A stretch of 64,000 nt of DNA from Desulfovibrio intestinalis. Its GTDB lineage: Bacteria; Desulfobacterota; Desulfovibrionia; Desulfovibrionales; Desulfovibrionaceae. The notes below the pieces were generated by a model. The model was not told where the DNA came from and did not search any database. It saw nothing but the letters and a program-made list of their open reading frames with translations. Of this stretch, positions 23,622-32,327 are shown in pieces. The DNA lies in contig NZ_JACHGO010000006.1 in the NCBI RefSeq assembly GCF_014202345.1, positions 248,001-312,000 on the forward strand, written 5' to 3'. Position numbers and translations under genes: made by a program. The first letter of the stretch is position 1; each line of letters begins with the position of its first letter.

Positions 23622-24944
23622 TCAGGCCTTGATAGTGATGATGCCGTTTTCAATGGCGCTGACGGTGCCCTTGATGCTGGCGTGAATACGCGCACCCATG
23701 GCCCCTTCGGGAATTTCGCCGATAAGATCGCCCACATTGACGCTCTGGCCCACGCTCACCACGGCAATGGCGGGTGCGCCGATGTGCTGGCGCAGGGGAA
23801 TGCGCACTTCAGAAGGCTCAAAGTCGCCCGCAAAAGGCGGGTGAGCTTCGTAGCCCGCAAGACCAAGGCGGCGTACAAGGCTGCTGGTGGGGATGCGCCT
23901 TTCATCGCGGAAGCGTGAAGCGGCCAAAGGACGGCCGTCGTATTCCCACTTAACGCCAGCCTGCATGAGTTCTTTCTTCAGCATGGCATTGACTTCACGC
24001 GGCGAAATGCCCATGGGGCAAGCGAATTTTTCGCAGATGCCGCATTCGGAGCAAAGCAACGCTTCCTTGGCAATGGGGCTGTTGACGGTCTGGCCGTCCA
24101 GCACGCGCATGAGTTTGTGCGGGTGCAGGCTGTGCCCGAGCAGGCTGCGCGGGCAGAGGTCCGTACACTGCGAGCACTGACAGCACACCGTATTGGTAAG
24201 GCGCTTGAGCGCCCGGGGATCCATAACCTTGCGGGCCACCACATTGTGGTCGGGCGGCAGCACAAGAAGACCGCTTGTGGTCTTGGTGACAGGCTCGTCT
24301 GCACTGGGCAGCACGCGGCCCATCATGGGGCCGCCGTCCACCACGCGGTATTCGCTGATGGTTGGGCCGCCCGCAAAATTGAGCACTTCGGAAACGCGCG
24401 TACCCACAGGCACGCGAACAACCATGGGGCGGGCCACTTCGCAGCCTACGGTAAGGTAACGGTGCGTCACGGGCTTGCCGTCCAGCGCGTGGGCGATGTT
24501 GTAAAGGCTTTCCACATTGCTGACCACGGCCCCGATTTGCAGGGGAATGCCGCGTTCAGGCACAATGCCGCCCAGCGCTTCGTACACCATCACCTGTTCG
24601 TCGCCGGCAGGATAAAAATCGCCCAGTTCAAAAGCTTCAAAACGGCTGCCGCGGCGGGCCACGGCTTCGCGAACGCTTTTCATTGCTGCGGCGTGCTTGC
24701 CCTTGAGACAGACAATGCCCTTGCTTGCGCCAGTGCAGTCCATCATGGCTTCAAGGCCGCGCAGCATACCTTCTACCTGTTCTTCCATCAGGTAGGGGTC
24801 GCTCATGAGCAGCGGTTCGCAGCTTGCACCGTTAACCAGCACAGTTTGCGCCGAGGCGTCGGCCTTCACATGGGTGGGCAGTCCCGCCCCGCCTGCGCCA
24901 ACAACGCCAGCCTGGCGTATGGCGTCAACAATTGCTTTTCCCAT
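23622..24944 (-). CDS. PduS/RnfC-like flavin and Fe-S electron-transfer protein
   Basis: A 440-residue protein with an N-terminal Rossmann-like NADH/FMN region (GVVGAGGAGLPTHVK), a SLBB-type segment (VRVPVGTRVSEVLNFAGG) and two ferredoxin-type clusters, CCQCSQCTDLCP and CSECGICEKFACP, then a C-terminal barrel-sandwich segment. This is the layout of PduS and RnfC. In a choline locus there is no B12 enzyme to reactivate, so a role in NAD+ recycling or redox export with the PduT-type shell protein is likelier. AAGAGG precedes the ATG. Confidence 0.88.
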   Translation of the reverse strand: MGKAIVDAIRQAGVVGAGGAGLPTHVKADASAQTVLVNGASCEPLLMSDPYLMEEQVEGMLRGLEAMMDCTGASKGIVCLKGKHAAAMKSVREAVARRGSRFEAFELGDFYPAGDEQVMVYEALGGIVPERGIPLQIGAVVSNVESLYNIAHALDGKPVTHRYLTVGCEVARPMVVRVPVGTRVSEVLNFAGGPTISEYRVVDGGPMMGRVLPSADEPVTKTTSGLLVLPPDHNVVARKVMDPRALKRLTNTVCCQCSQCTDLCPRSLLGHSLHPHKLMRVLDGQTVNSPIAKEALLCSECGICEKFACPMGISPREVNAMLKKELMQAGVKWEYDGRPLAASRFRDERRIPTSSLVRRLGLAGYEAHPPFAGDFEPSEVRIPLRQHIGAPAIAVVSVGQSVNVGDLIGEIPEGAMGARIHASIKGTVSAIENGIITIKA

Positions 24945-25296
24945 GATATCCTCTTGGAGTATTTTAGAACATTTTCAAAGTGAAATTGTTCTGGCTACTA
25001 TAAACAGACGTCTGCCATTCAGGCGCGTGCCGGGCTTCACGGTTGCCCGAGAGCCTCGCCTTGAAGTGTTGAACCTTCTTACAGGCAGGCCCCGGGGCTG
25101 CGGAGAACACAGGTCCACCGGGTCTTGGCGCGGTTTGGCGCCGGAACGGGCGTCTTCAAAACATTGAGCACCGACGTAACTGGAGTCTGGTTGCTCTACA
25201 GTCCGGGCCGGGTAAGGCCCGGACTTGCGCGGGGCTGACCCCGCTGAAGAATTTATGCCAATTATCTCAGCAAAATCTGTGCCGGATTAATCAAAG
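24945..25296 (-). other. Intergenic gap inside the choline locus with hairpins
   Basis: No gene seen. It contains the hairpins at 25200-25244, a GTTGCTCTACAGTCC segment at 25190-25204 and a repeat-A-like TTTCAAAGTGAAATTG near 24975. Differential expression of the downstream pduS-pduT-pduU-eutP set is plausible. Confidence 0.5.
25200..25244 (-). terminator. Paired GC-rich hairpins after the alcohol dehydrogenase gene
   Basis: AGTCCGGGCC/GGCCCGGACT (25200-25225) and GCGGGG/CCCCGC (25229-25244). There is no T-run on either strand, so attenuation or mRNA 3'-end protection is more likely than full termination. Confidence 0.5.
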
Positions 25297-26403
25297 TTAC
25301 CAAACACTTTCCAGCAGCTTGACGATGTCGTCATGTGAGGGCATGCGCGGATTACTTTCAGTGCAGATGTCTTCAAGCGCGTTGGCCGCCATAGTGTCCA
25401 GGCTCTTGCGGTATTCGCTTTCATTGACCTTGAGTTCGCGCACATGGGCCGGAATACCCATTGAGGCATTGAGGTCGCGCACAGCGCTCACAAGGTTTCT
25501 TGTGCCTTCTTCCACCGTGGCGGCGGGCAGGCCGACCATTTCGGCGATTTCACGGTACTTCACGCCAGCGTCAAAGCTGTTGAAATCAATGACCACAGGC
25601 AGCAGAACGGCATTGGCCAAGCCGTGGGGAATATGGAACAGGCCGCCCAGGCTGTGGGCCATGCTGTGCGTGATACCAAGACCGCTGTTGGTAAAGGCAA
25701 GGCCAGCCATGCACGAGCCGATGAGCATGTTGTCTCTGGCAATCATGTCGTCGCCCTGCGCGTAGGCGCGGTGCAGGTAGGAAAAGACGTTGCGGATGGC
25801 CCGTTCGGCATAGATGGCCGTAAAAACGTTGCTGTGGCGGGAGGTATAGGCCTCAACCGCGTGGGTGAGCACGTCCATACCCGTGGAGGCCGTCACCTGG
25901 GGCGGCACCGTGCGGGTAAAGCGCGCGTCAAGAATGGCGGCATCGGGAATGAGCAGTTCGTCGTTAAGCGGAATTTTGACCGCGTTTACCTTGTCGGTGA
26001 TAACGGCGATGGAGGTCACTTCCGAGCCAGTGCCGCTGGTGGTGGGAATGGCCACCAACAGGGTCTTTCTGTTCTCGTCGGCCTTGCGGCCAAAGTAGGA
26101 GATGGCCTTGGCCATATCAATGGCAGAGCCGCCGCCAAGGGCGAGAATCATGTCGGCCTTGCTGCGCAGGAAGATCCCCGTGGCTTCCACCACGGCTTGC
26201 AGGGTGGGGTCGGGCTCCACACCTGAAAAAATGTCAAATGTGATGCCCTTGCGCTTCAGGTGGCTTACCGCCTGATTGGCAAAGCCGCTCTTGACCATGA
26301 AGGGGTCGGTTACCACAAAGGCGTGACTTGCGGGAAAACTCTCAAGAGTTTCCAGTGCGTAAGGGCCGTAGCAGATCTTTGTTTTTCCGTAAAACTGGGT
26401 CAC
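25297..26403 (-). CDS. cutO: Iron-containing alcohol dehydrogenase of the choline microcompartment
   Basis: A 368-residue type III (Fe-dependent) alcohol dehydrogenase: ALGGGSAIDMAKAI binds NAD, PTTSGTGSEVT contacts the cofactor, and the metal site is formed around THSMAHSLGGLFHIPHG. It reduces acetaldehyde to ethanol and so regenerates NAD+ for the acylating aldehyde dehydrogenase within the shell. Closest type by layout is PduQ/CutO. The symbol is by role in the locus. The gene lies 87 bp downstream of a shell gene. Confidence 0.88.
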   Translation of the reverse strand: MTQFYGKTKICYGPYALETLESFPASHAFVVTDPFMVKSGFANQAVSHLKRKGITFDIFSGVEPDPTLQAVVEATGIFLRSKADMILALGGGSAIDMAKAISYFGRKADENRKTLLVAIPTTSGTGSEVTSIAVITDKVNAVKIPLNDELLIPDAAILDARFTRTVPPQVTASTGMDVLTHAVEAYTSRHSNVFTAIYAERAIRNVFSYLHRAYAQGDDMIARDNMLIGSCMAGLAFTNSGLGITHSMAHSLGGLFHIPHGLANAVLLPVVIDFNSFDAGVKYREIAEMVGLPAATVEEGTRNLVSAVRDLNASMGIPAHVRELKVNESEYRKSLDTMAANALEDICTESNPRMPSHDDIVKLLESVW

Positions 26404-26490
26404 GTTGTCCTCCGTGGTGTTCGCGGGGGCGGAGCAGATCGCCCCCGCGTTACCGTCGTGTAAGCTTGGTCAATAAAGCCTTGCACGGCC

Positions 26491-26775
26491 TTATTTGCAT
26501 TTGGGCAGAATCATTTCCACTTCTTCGTGAGGGCGGGGAATCACGTGCACGCTCACAAGGTCGCCCACGCGCGAAGCGGCAGCAGCGCCAGCGTCGGTAG
26601 CGGCCTTCACAGCGCCCACGTCGCCGCGCACCATAACGGTCACAAGACCGGAGCCAACCTGTTCGCGGCCAATCAGGGTTACGTTGGCAGCTTTCACCAT
26701 AGCGTCAGCAGCTTCCACAGCGCCCACCAGACCACGGGTTTCAATCATACCCAAAGCGTCAGTCATCATCGCCAT
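26491..26775 (-). CDS. BMC hexameric shell protein (PduA/EutM type), copy 1
   Basis: A 94-residue single BMC domain: [20 protein letters not shown], then [19 protein letters not shown] and [14 protein letters not shown]. It forms the hexagonal facets with a small central pore for choline and aldehyde exchange. It is nearly identical to the 30378-30665 product, differing mainly at both ends and at a few internal positions. Good GGAG start signal. Confidence 0.95.
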   Translation of the reverse strand: MAMMTDALGMIETRGLVGAVEAADAMVKAANVTLIGREQVGSGLVTVMVRGDVGAVKAATDAGAAAASRVGDLVSVHVIPRPHEEVEMILPKCK

Positions 26776-26895
26776 TGTCGTCTCCTTACCTCAAGGGGTT
26801 GTTTTTCGGGGCAGACCCGAAAAATTGTTTACAGCGGGCGCTGCGCGCCGCGCCGGAATTTTTAGCGCCGGGTGTTGGCCCGGAACGCCTTATTA

Positions 26896-27237
26896 CTAAT
26901 GGAACCCGCCGTTGATGGCGGCCACGGTTTCCAGCGTGACCTTTTTCAACTCTTCGGGGTCGGTAATATTGTAGTGCTGCTTGATAATGGCGGCCACGCC
27001 AATAAGCAGCTCTTCCTGTTCGGGGCTGTGGCAGGCAGTGGCGCTTTCAGCCTTGTGATCGCCGCAACCGCAGCCGCAGCAGGATTCCGCCGGGGCGTCG
27101 GCCCAGGTGACTTCAATGCCGCGCCTGGTCAGTTCGTCACGGGCTCCGGCAGTGAGTATTTTGGAGCCGTCCATTGTCAGGCGGTTGCCGGTGACGTAAT
27201 CCTGCAGATTGTCCACAGTTATCAAAGTCTTGCTCAT
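26896..27237 (-). CDS. Unassigned Cys-rich microcompartment-locus protein
   Basis: A 113-residue protein. The N-terminal half (LTMDGSKILTAGARDELTRRGIEVTWAD) resembles the short N-terminal segment that precedes catalytic domains in some eut/pdu proteins. A cluster AESCCGCGCGDH follows, which could bind metal, and a C-terminal helix-rich segment (LIGVAAIIKQHYNI...) could be an encapsulation or partner-binding region. No family was recognised with confidence. Its place between shell genes supports a role inside or at the shell. Confidence 0.7.
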   Translation of the reverse strand: MSKTLITVDNLQDYVTGNRLTMDGSKILTAGARDELTRRGIEVTWADAPAESCCGCGCGDHKAESATACHSPEQEELLIGVAAIIKQHYNITDPEELKKVTLETVAAINGGFH

Positions 27238-27282
27238 AAGTACCTCTCAGGCCCGCACGGGGCGGGTTTTTGGGTAGCCGCC

Positions 27283-27831
27283 CTAGTGGGACGCGCCTGT
27301 AAATGCCTTAATAAGTTCCGCATCGGGCTGGGGTATGACCACCATCTGTTGCAGGCTCTTGCCCAGCGCGTCGGCGGCGGCTTGCGCAGCTTCGCGCACA
27401 GAGGCCACATCGCCCGTAAGCACAAAATACGATTTGCCGCCAATGCCCTGGCCCATGACAAGGCGCATCAGGCTGACGTCGGCCTTTTTAACGGCTATGT
27501 CAGCGGCCATAATGCCGTCGGCGGCATTGCGGCATTCCACCACAGCCATGGCCCTGCCAGCGAGCTGTGCGGGCTGGCGGCGCAGGGCTGCCTGCACCTG
27601 GGGCGAAACAGGGGAAATGACGTAGCGCCCGGCCAGATGAAAGCCCGTGGCCTCGGCGGCGCGCACAGAAGTTTCCACAGCTTCGCGGTCGCCTTCCACC
27701 AGAATGATCAGGCGTCCGGCGCAGATCACCGATGCCCGTATAAGGGCAACGGGCGCAGCCTTGAGCATGGCGTCGGTAATTTCGGCCCCGGCGGCGATGC
27801 TGCGGCTGTCCACAATGCCAAGAGTATCCAT
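27283..27831 (-). CDS. BMC trimeric (tandem-domain) shell protein
   Basis: A 182-residue tandem BMC protein: MDTLGIVDSRSIAAGAEITD starts domain one and AMAVVECRNAADGIMAADIA starts domain two, with GQGIGGKSYFVLTGDVASV near the end. VICAGRLIILVEGD has a Cys at the place where PduT has its cluster ligand (compare TTCPGRYLIIVTGD in the 23059-23616 protein), so a metal-binding or redox pore is possible here as well. It lies 3 bp after the EutN-type vertex gene. Confidence 0.9.
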   Translation of the reverse strand: MDTLGIVDSRSIAAGAEITDAMLKAAPVALIRASVICAGRLIILVEGDREAVETSVRAAEATGFHLAGRYVISPVSPQVQAALRRQPAQLAGRAMAVVECRNAADGIMAADIAVKKADVSLMRLVMGQGIGGKSYFVLTGDVASVREAAQAAADALGKSLQQMVVIPQPDAELIKAFTGASH

Positions 27832-27834
27832 GAC

Positions 27835-28122
27835 CTAGTCGCTCTCCGGCTTTTTGCCCATCATCTCTTCCTGGTCGAGAATGCCGACAATGGCGGCGTC
27901 CACGGGGGATTCCTGATTGTAGAGTGCCTTGCGGGCAGAGCTGCCAGTGGTGATGAGCACCCGCTCGCCAATGCCCGCGCCTACACAGTCAACCGCCACA
28001 AAGCTTTCAGCCAGCTTGTTGTGGGCAAGATCAAGCCGCTGCACGACCATGAGCTTCAGCCCGTTGAGGGAATCTTCCTTGCGGGTAGCCCAGACGTTAC
28101 CGACAACAATGCCTATAAGCAT
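27835..28122 (-). CDS. eutN: BMC vertex protein, EutN/CcmL (BMC-P) family
   Basis: A 95-residue protein with MLIGIVVGNVWATRKEDSLNG, LMVVQRL and FVAVDCVGAGIGERVLITTG, the conserved signature of EutN/CcmL pentamers that cap the shell vertices. The C-terminus PVDAAIVGILD is also typical. It is a single copy in this locus, as expected for the only pentameric component. The start of this gene is 7 bp from the preceding stop. Confidence 0.95.
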   Translation of the reverse strand: MLIGIVVGNVWATRKEDSLNGLKLMVVQRLDLAHNKLAESFVAVDCVGAGIGERVLITTGSSARKALYNQESPVDAAIVGILDQEEMMGKKPESD

Positions 28123-28129
28123 GTGACAC

Positions 28130-28786
28130 CTACAGATTTTTCAAAATGGTCATATGGTGGTTGGCCGCAGCCTCTTGGGCCAGGGGCGTTACCACCGCCT
28201 GACGGGGTACGCGCAGGGTCTGCGCGCCTGTCTTGGCGGCCTCGGTCACATGGTCTGCCGTTACAAGGCTCTGGCGCAGCCGTGCGTCCGCCGCAGGCGG
28301 GGCAAGCTCTGTCAGGCCAAAATTGGCAAGCGCGGCCTCGTAACCTTCATACAGCTGCAACAGGGCATAGGGAGCCGTTTCAGCGTAGGCGCGGTAGGCA
28401 AAGCCCAGCACGCGCACTTCTTTGCCCTGAAGCAGAAGATCCAGCACCTTGCGCAGGGCAATGCTTGAGGCTCTGCCCTGAGCGAGATCAGCCATGTCGG
28501 AACAGGCCAGTTCCGGCAAGACGTAAAATGCCGCTTCTTCGGTTTGGCCCGATGTTTCAAAGCGTACCCGCGCTTCAGGCAGGCGCGCCGAAACTTCGTG
28601 GCCCAGTTTTTCGTCAGCCGGAGCCAGAATTTCAACCATAGGCCCGCTGGCAGGCTGGACACTCTGAGGGGCAGAGGCCAGCTTTGCCAGTACGCGCTGC
28701 ACCACCGCGTCCACTAGGGACTGCGTGTCCAGTGCTTGCGCGGGCCGTTCAGGATTAACGGCAATATCTTTTGCGTTGGCTTCCAT
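28130..28786 (-). CDS. Unassigned microcompartment-locus protein (218 residues)
   Basis: The N-terminus ends in an amphipathic helix (TQSLVDAVVQRVLAKLAS) of the kind that targets cargo to the lumen, followed by a linker and a globular part with VEILAPADEKLGHEVSARLP, EAAFYVLPELACSDMADLAQ and GKEVRVLGFAYRAY. The pattern recalls the hypothetical ethanolamine-utilisation family (TIGR02536-like, flavoprotein-like core) found next to eutJ and eutN in other loci, but I cannot confirm this. It lies between the EutJ and EutN genes, 9 bp from the first. Probably cargo. Confidence 0.75.
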   Translation of the reverse strand: MEANAKDIAVNPERPAQALDTQSLVDAVVQRVLAKLASAPQSVQPASGPMVEILAPADEKLGHEVSARLPEARVRFETSGQTEEAAFYVLPELACSDMADLAQGRASSIALRKVLDLLLQGKEVRVLGFAYRAYAETAPYALLQLYEGYEAALANFGLTELAPPAADARLRQSLVTADHVTEAAKTGAQTLRVPRQAVVTPLAQEAAANHHMTILKNL

Positions 28787-28795
28787 GTCTGACCG

Positions 28796-29617
28796 CTAGT
28801 CCGTGCAGTTGAGGGCGATGCCCAGGGGCGTCACCAGAAACGGGTTGGCAGGTTTGAACGTGGGCACGCCAGTGTACTTCTGAATGACCTCTTCCATACC
28901 GGGCAGGCAGCAGGTGCCGCCGACCAGGTAGAGGGCCGACACGTTGCGCCCCTGCACATGCCTGTGGATGATGGACCCCATCTTTTCAATGACGGGCCGC
29001 ACCACGGGCAGGATTTCTTTTTGCCGGGCCTTGTCCTTTTTCAGGTCTTCAGCCTCTTCAAAACTGATGTCGTAGTTGCCTGCCAGCACAAGGCTCACAT
29101 GGGTGCCGCCAGTGGCCTCGTCAGCCACATAGACGACCTTGCCGTCTTCAAGCACCGCAATGCCTGTGGTGCCGCCGCCGATGTCCACAATGGCCCCGTC
29201 GCGCACGTTAAGCACGCTGTTGGCCGCCGTGGGCTCGTCCAGCAGGGCTGTAACCTGATAGCCCGCGCCTTCCGCCACATGGCGGTGGGTGGCGCAGTCG
29301 CGCTCGCTGGTGCCGGGGGGCACGGCGATAGCAGCTTTTTCAAGCTTGCGGCCCAGTTTTTCTTCCAGTTCCTGTGTAAGCTCGCGCACAATGCGCAGGC
29401 CGCCCGTGTAGTCGACGATAAGGCCGTCCTTGACCACCTGGGCAAAGCGCATGGCGCACGCCACAGGCTGTTTTTTGGCATTGACCGCCACCACGACAAT
29501 ATAGGCCGTGCCGAGGTCCACGCCTACATAGAGCGGCTCCGAAGGTGTGACCTTGCGGGGCTTCCTGCGGCACTTCTCAAGGGTATCCATAAGCTTGTCA
29601 GCGGCGGTAAAGTCCAT
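28796..29617 (-). CDS. eutJ: EutJ-like chaperone (actin/Hsp70-fold)
   Basis: A 273-residue protein with the phosphate-1 loop YVGVDLGTAYIVVVAVNAKK, phosphate-2 GAIVDIGGGTTGIAVLEDGK and adenosine motif YLVGGTCCLPGMEEV of the Hsp70/actin ATPase fold, without a substrate-binding domain. This is the EutJ family, thought to assist assembly or folding of microcompartment enzymes. It starts 2 bp after the phosphotransacylase gene stop. Confidence 0.92.
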   Translation of the reverse strand: MDFTAADKLMDTLEKCRRKPRKVTPSEPLYVGVDLGTAYIVVVAVNAKKQPVACAMRFAQVVKDGLIVDYTGGLRIVRELTQELEEKLGRKLEKAAIAVPPGTSERDCATHRHVAEGAGYQVTALLDEPTAANSVLNVRDGAIVDIGGGTTGIAVLEDGKVVYVADEATGGTHVSLVLAGNYDISFEEAEDLKKDKARQKEILPVVRPVIEKMGSIIHRHVQGRNVSALYLVGGTCCLPGMEEVIQKYTGVPTFKPANPFLVTPLGIALNCTD

Positions 29618-29619
29618 AT

Positions 29620-30300
29620 CTAGCCTCTGCTCATTCCGATGATGGTTCCGTTGGTGCCGGGCTTCCAGCCGGAGCTGTTGCCTTCGTCGGCATCAATGTG
29701 CATGGCCAGCTTGAAGTCGTCGCTGACACGCACCAGCACGTTTTCCAGAATCATGGGACGTTCGGTTTCAAGGCGCACATCGACCATATCTTTGTCTTTG
29801 AGGCCAAAGCGGCGGGCGTCGTCCGAATGCATGTGGATGTGGCGCGAAGCCACTATAACGCCGCATTCCAACCCTACAATGCCCGTGGCGGAAGCCAGGA
29901 TGATGCCCGGCGTGCCATTGATGTCGCCACTCTGGCGCACAGGCGGGTTGATACCCAGGGCGCGAGCGTCCGTGCGGGAAATTTCAACCTGCGAAGTGCT
30001 GCGGGCGGGGCCGAGTACGGCCACGTTATCCATAACGCCCTTGGGTCCGATAAGGCGCACGCGCCCGGTGCTCAAAAACTGCCCAGGCTGCGAAAGCGGC
30101 CTGTCGGGGCGCAGGGCTTCACCAAAAAGTGTCATGGCGTCGCTCACGCTCAAATGGGCGTGACGGGCGGAAATTTCTACCGGAATAGGCCCGGCGTTCA
30201 TCGTGGCGGCAGGGGCGCTTGCACATTCCTGAGTCAGCACCTTGCGCACCACACCAGCCAGAATATCTTTAAGGACTTGCTCGTTCATCTGCGTATTCAT
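29620..30300 (-). CDS. pduL: PduL-type phosphotransacylase
   Basis: A 226-residue protein with the PduL zinc-binding pattern: SARHAHLS, ASRHIHMHSDDARRFGL and MHIDADEGNSSGW. It converts acetyl-CoA and phosphate to acetyl-phosphate, recycling CoA inside the shell and allowing ATP synthesis by acetate kinase outside. An amphipathic N-terminal helix (EQVLKDILAGVVRKVL) precedes the catalytic domain and is the expected encapsulation peptide. It lies 77 bp downstream of a shell gene. Confidence 0.93.
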   Translation of the reverse strand: MNTQMNEQVLKDILAGVVRKVLTQECASAPAATMNAGPIPVEISARHAHLSVSDAMTLFGEALRPDRPLSQPGQFLSTGRVRLIGPKGVMDNVAVLGPARSTSQVEISRTDARALGINPPVRQSGDINGTPGIILASATGIVGLECGVIVASRHIHMHSDDARRFGLKDKDMVDVRLETERPMILENVLVRVSDDFKLAMHIDADEGNSSGWKPGTNGTIIGMSRG

Positions 30301-30377
30301 TTCGGCTCCACCGCCCGGCGGCGAACGGGGTAGGGAATCCGTCGCCGCCGGGATCGGGTGTGTGGGTAAGGGGTAAA

Positions 30378-30665
30378 CTAGGCTTCGCGCGTGGGCAGAA
30401 TCATCTCAACTTCGCTGTGGGGGCGGGGGATGACGTGCACACTCACGAGCTCGCCCACTTTTTTGGCAGCGGCAGCGCCGGCGTCGGTGGCGGCTTTCAC
30501 AGCGCCCACGTCGCCACGCACCATAACGGTGACAAGCCCGCCGCCTACCTGGCTGCGGCCAATAAGGGTAACGTTGGCGGCCTTGACCATAGCATCAGCA
30601 GCTTCAACAGCGCCGACGAGGCCACGGGTTTCGATCATGCCAAGGGCGTTGGATGAATTGGTCAT
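30378..30665 (-). CDS. BMC hexameric shell protein (PduA/EutM type), copy 2
   Basis: A 95-residue BMC domain nearly identical to the 26491-26775 product (shared [20 protein letters not shown] and [15 protein letters not shown]); differences are at the termini and a handful of positions (for example GRSQVGGG versus GREQVGSG). The two probably form mixed facets. Nucleotide identity is also high, making the interval a potential site of homologous recombination. Confidence 0.95.
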   Translation of the reverse strand: MTNSSNALGMIETRGLVGAVEAADAMVKAANVTLIGRSQVGGGLVTVMVRGDVGAVKAATDAGAAAAKKVGELVSVHVIPRPHSEVEMILPTREA

Positions 30666-30743
30666 AGCGGTATCTCCTTAGAGTTTTAACAATAGCTTTT
30701 TAATTTGCTGGTTGCAGCGGCTCCGGCGTGGCCGGGCCTGGGC

Positions 30744-32324
30744 TTATAAAACCTTTTTCAATTCCGCCACGATCATTTCCGTGACGGCATTGATGTCCAA
30801 ACCGCCCACGGCCGCTGCTGCGGCAGCTTGCGGGGCCACAACGGCCTGATGACTGGCACCGTGATGGCAGCAGCCTGAAAGTCCGGCGGAAGGCGGATAG
30901 CCCCCCGCCGGAGACCCAGAGGGGGAAACGCCCGCCACGGTGGAAACACCGCACGAGGCGGGAGTTGCGCACGAGCAGCCCTGCGAATGCAGATCATAGG
31001 CCACCCGGCGCACGTTCAGGAGATTCAGGGGCGTCACGTTGTCAGACGTGGCACTGCCGCCAACCGCGCCGCAACCCAGGGTGAAAGAGGGGAAGAGGCC
31101 TGTGGAAAGGCCCACGGCGCCCTGGGTGGAGGGGGTGTTCACCAGCATGCGCGAAACGGGTTTTTTGAGGCCGAATTCGCGAATGACTTCTTCGTTCTGC
31201 GAGTGGATGGCAAGGGAGTGACCCACGCCGCCGTTGTGCAGAAGGGAAATGCACAGTTCGCAGGCTTCGCGCCAGTCTTCAACCACATAGAATCCCAGCA
31301 GCGCGGTGAGCTTTTCCTTGCTGAAGGGATACTTGGGACCAACGCCCTTTTCGTCGGAAACCAGCAGACGGGTGCCCTGCGGCACTTCGATGCCAGCGAC
31401 ACGCGCGATGCTCAGAGCGTCGCGGCCCACGATGGCGGGGTTCATGCTGCCGTTGCCGCGTTCCATAACCTGCTTGACCTTGGTGAGCTTGTCGCCCGCG
31501 AGGAAGTAGCAGCCCTGGGCTTCCATGGTGGCGCGCACCTTGTCGGCAATGCAGGCATCCGTAACGACGGACTGCTCAGAAGCGCAGATGGTGCCGTTAT
31601 CGAAGGTTTTGCTGCTCATGATCTTGGTCACGGCGTCTTCAACATTGGCGGTACGTTCGATGTAGGCAGGCACGTTGCCAGCGCCCACGCCCAGAGCGGG
31701 CGTGCCGGAGCTGTAAGCTGCCTTGACCATGCCGGGGCCGCCAGTGGCCAGGATAAGATCGCTGATCTTCATGAGTTCATTGGTGCCTTCAATGGAAGGC
31801 ATGCTGATGCTGCTCACGAGATCGGGGGACACATGGCAGGAACGCAGGGCGCTCTGGATGGTCTCCACAGTTTTGGCGATGCAGTTACGGGCGCTGGGGT
31901 GCGGGGTAAACACAATGGCATTGCCCGCCTTGAGCGCGATAAGCGATTTATAGATAACCGTGGACGTGGGATTGGTGGAAGGCACGATGCCGGCGATGAC
32001 GCCCACGGGCACGGCGATTTCCACAATCTTGCTGACCGGGTCGGAATGCAGCTCGCCGATGGTCTTCATGTCCTTGATGCAGGCATAGACCTTTTCGCTG
32101 GCAAGCAGGTTCTTGATCTTTTTATCCTGGGGCTTGCCGAAGCCGGTTTCCTCAACAGCCATATTGGCCAGGGTTTCAGCCTGGGCCGCAGTGGCTTCAG
32201 ACACTGCCCTGACAACCTCGTTCACGCGGTCCTGACTCAATTGCGCGAATTCGGGCTGAGCTTTACGCGCCGCACGCACAAGGGCGCGGGCCTCCTGAAT
32301 GGAGAGTAAATCCTTATCAACCAT
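30744..32324 (-). CDS. cutF: CoA-acylating acetaldehyde dehydrogenase (CutF/PduP type)
   Basis: A 526-residue aldehyde dehydrogenase. Catalytic Cys lies in KTFDNGTICASEQS; NAD-binding region is PVGVIAGIVPSTNPTSTVIY. It oxidises acetaldehyde from choline cleavage to acetyl-CoA. The C-terminus has a Cys/His/Gly-rich linker (CSCATPASCGV, LSGCCHHGASH) and ends in an amphipathic helix (LDINAVTEMIVAELKKVL), the likely encapsulation tail. It begins 3 bp after the preceding shell gene, with GGAG before the ATG. The symbol is by role in the locus. Confidence 0.9.
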   Translation of the reverse strand: MVDKDLLSIQEARALVRAARKAQPEFAQLSQDRVNEVVRAVSEATAAQAETLANMAVEETGFGKPQDKKIKNLLASEKVYACIKDMKTIGELHSDPVSKIVEIAVPVGVIAGIVPSTNPTSTVIYKSLIALKAGNAIVFTPHPSARNCIAKTVETIQSALRSCHVSPDLVSSISMPSIEGTNELMKISDLILATGGPGMVKAAYSSGTPALGVGAGNVPAYIERTANVEDAVTKIMSSKTFDNGTICASEQSVVTDACIADKVRATMEAQGCYFLAGDKLTKVKQVMERGNGSMNPAIVGRDALSIARVAGIEVPQGTRLLVSDEKGVGPKYPFSKEKLTALLGFYVVEDWREACELCISLLHNGGVGHSLAIHSQNEEVIREFGLKKPVSRMLVNTPSTQGAVGLSTGLFPSFTLGCGAVGGSATSDNVTPLNLLNVRRVAYDLHSQGCSCATPASCGVSTVAGVSPSGSPAGGYPPSAGLSGCCHHGASHQAVVAPQAAAAAAVGGLDINAVTEMIVAELKKVL

Positions 32325-32327
32325 GTT

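Noticed and set aside
26872..28641. 589-codon plus-strand frame across several microcompartment genes
   Set aside because: It spans five genes on the other strand, each with its own start signals and family motifs.
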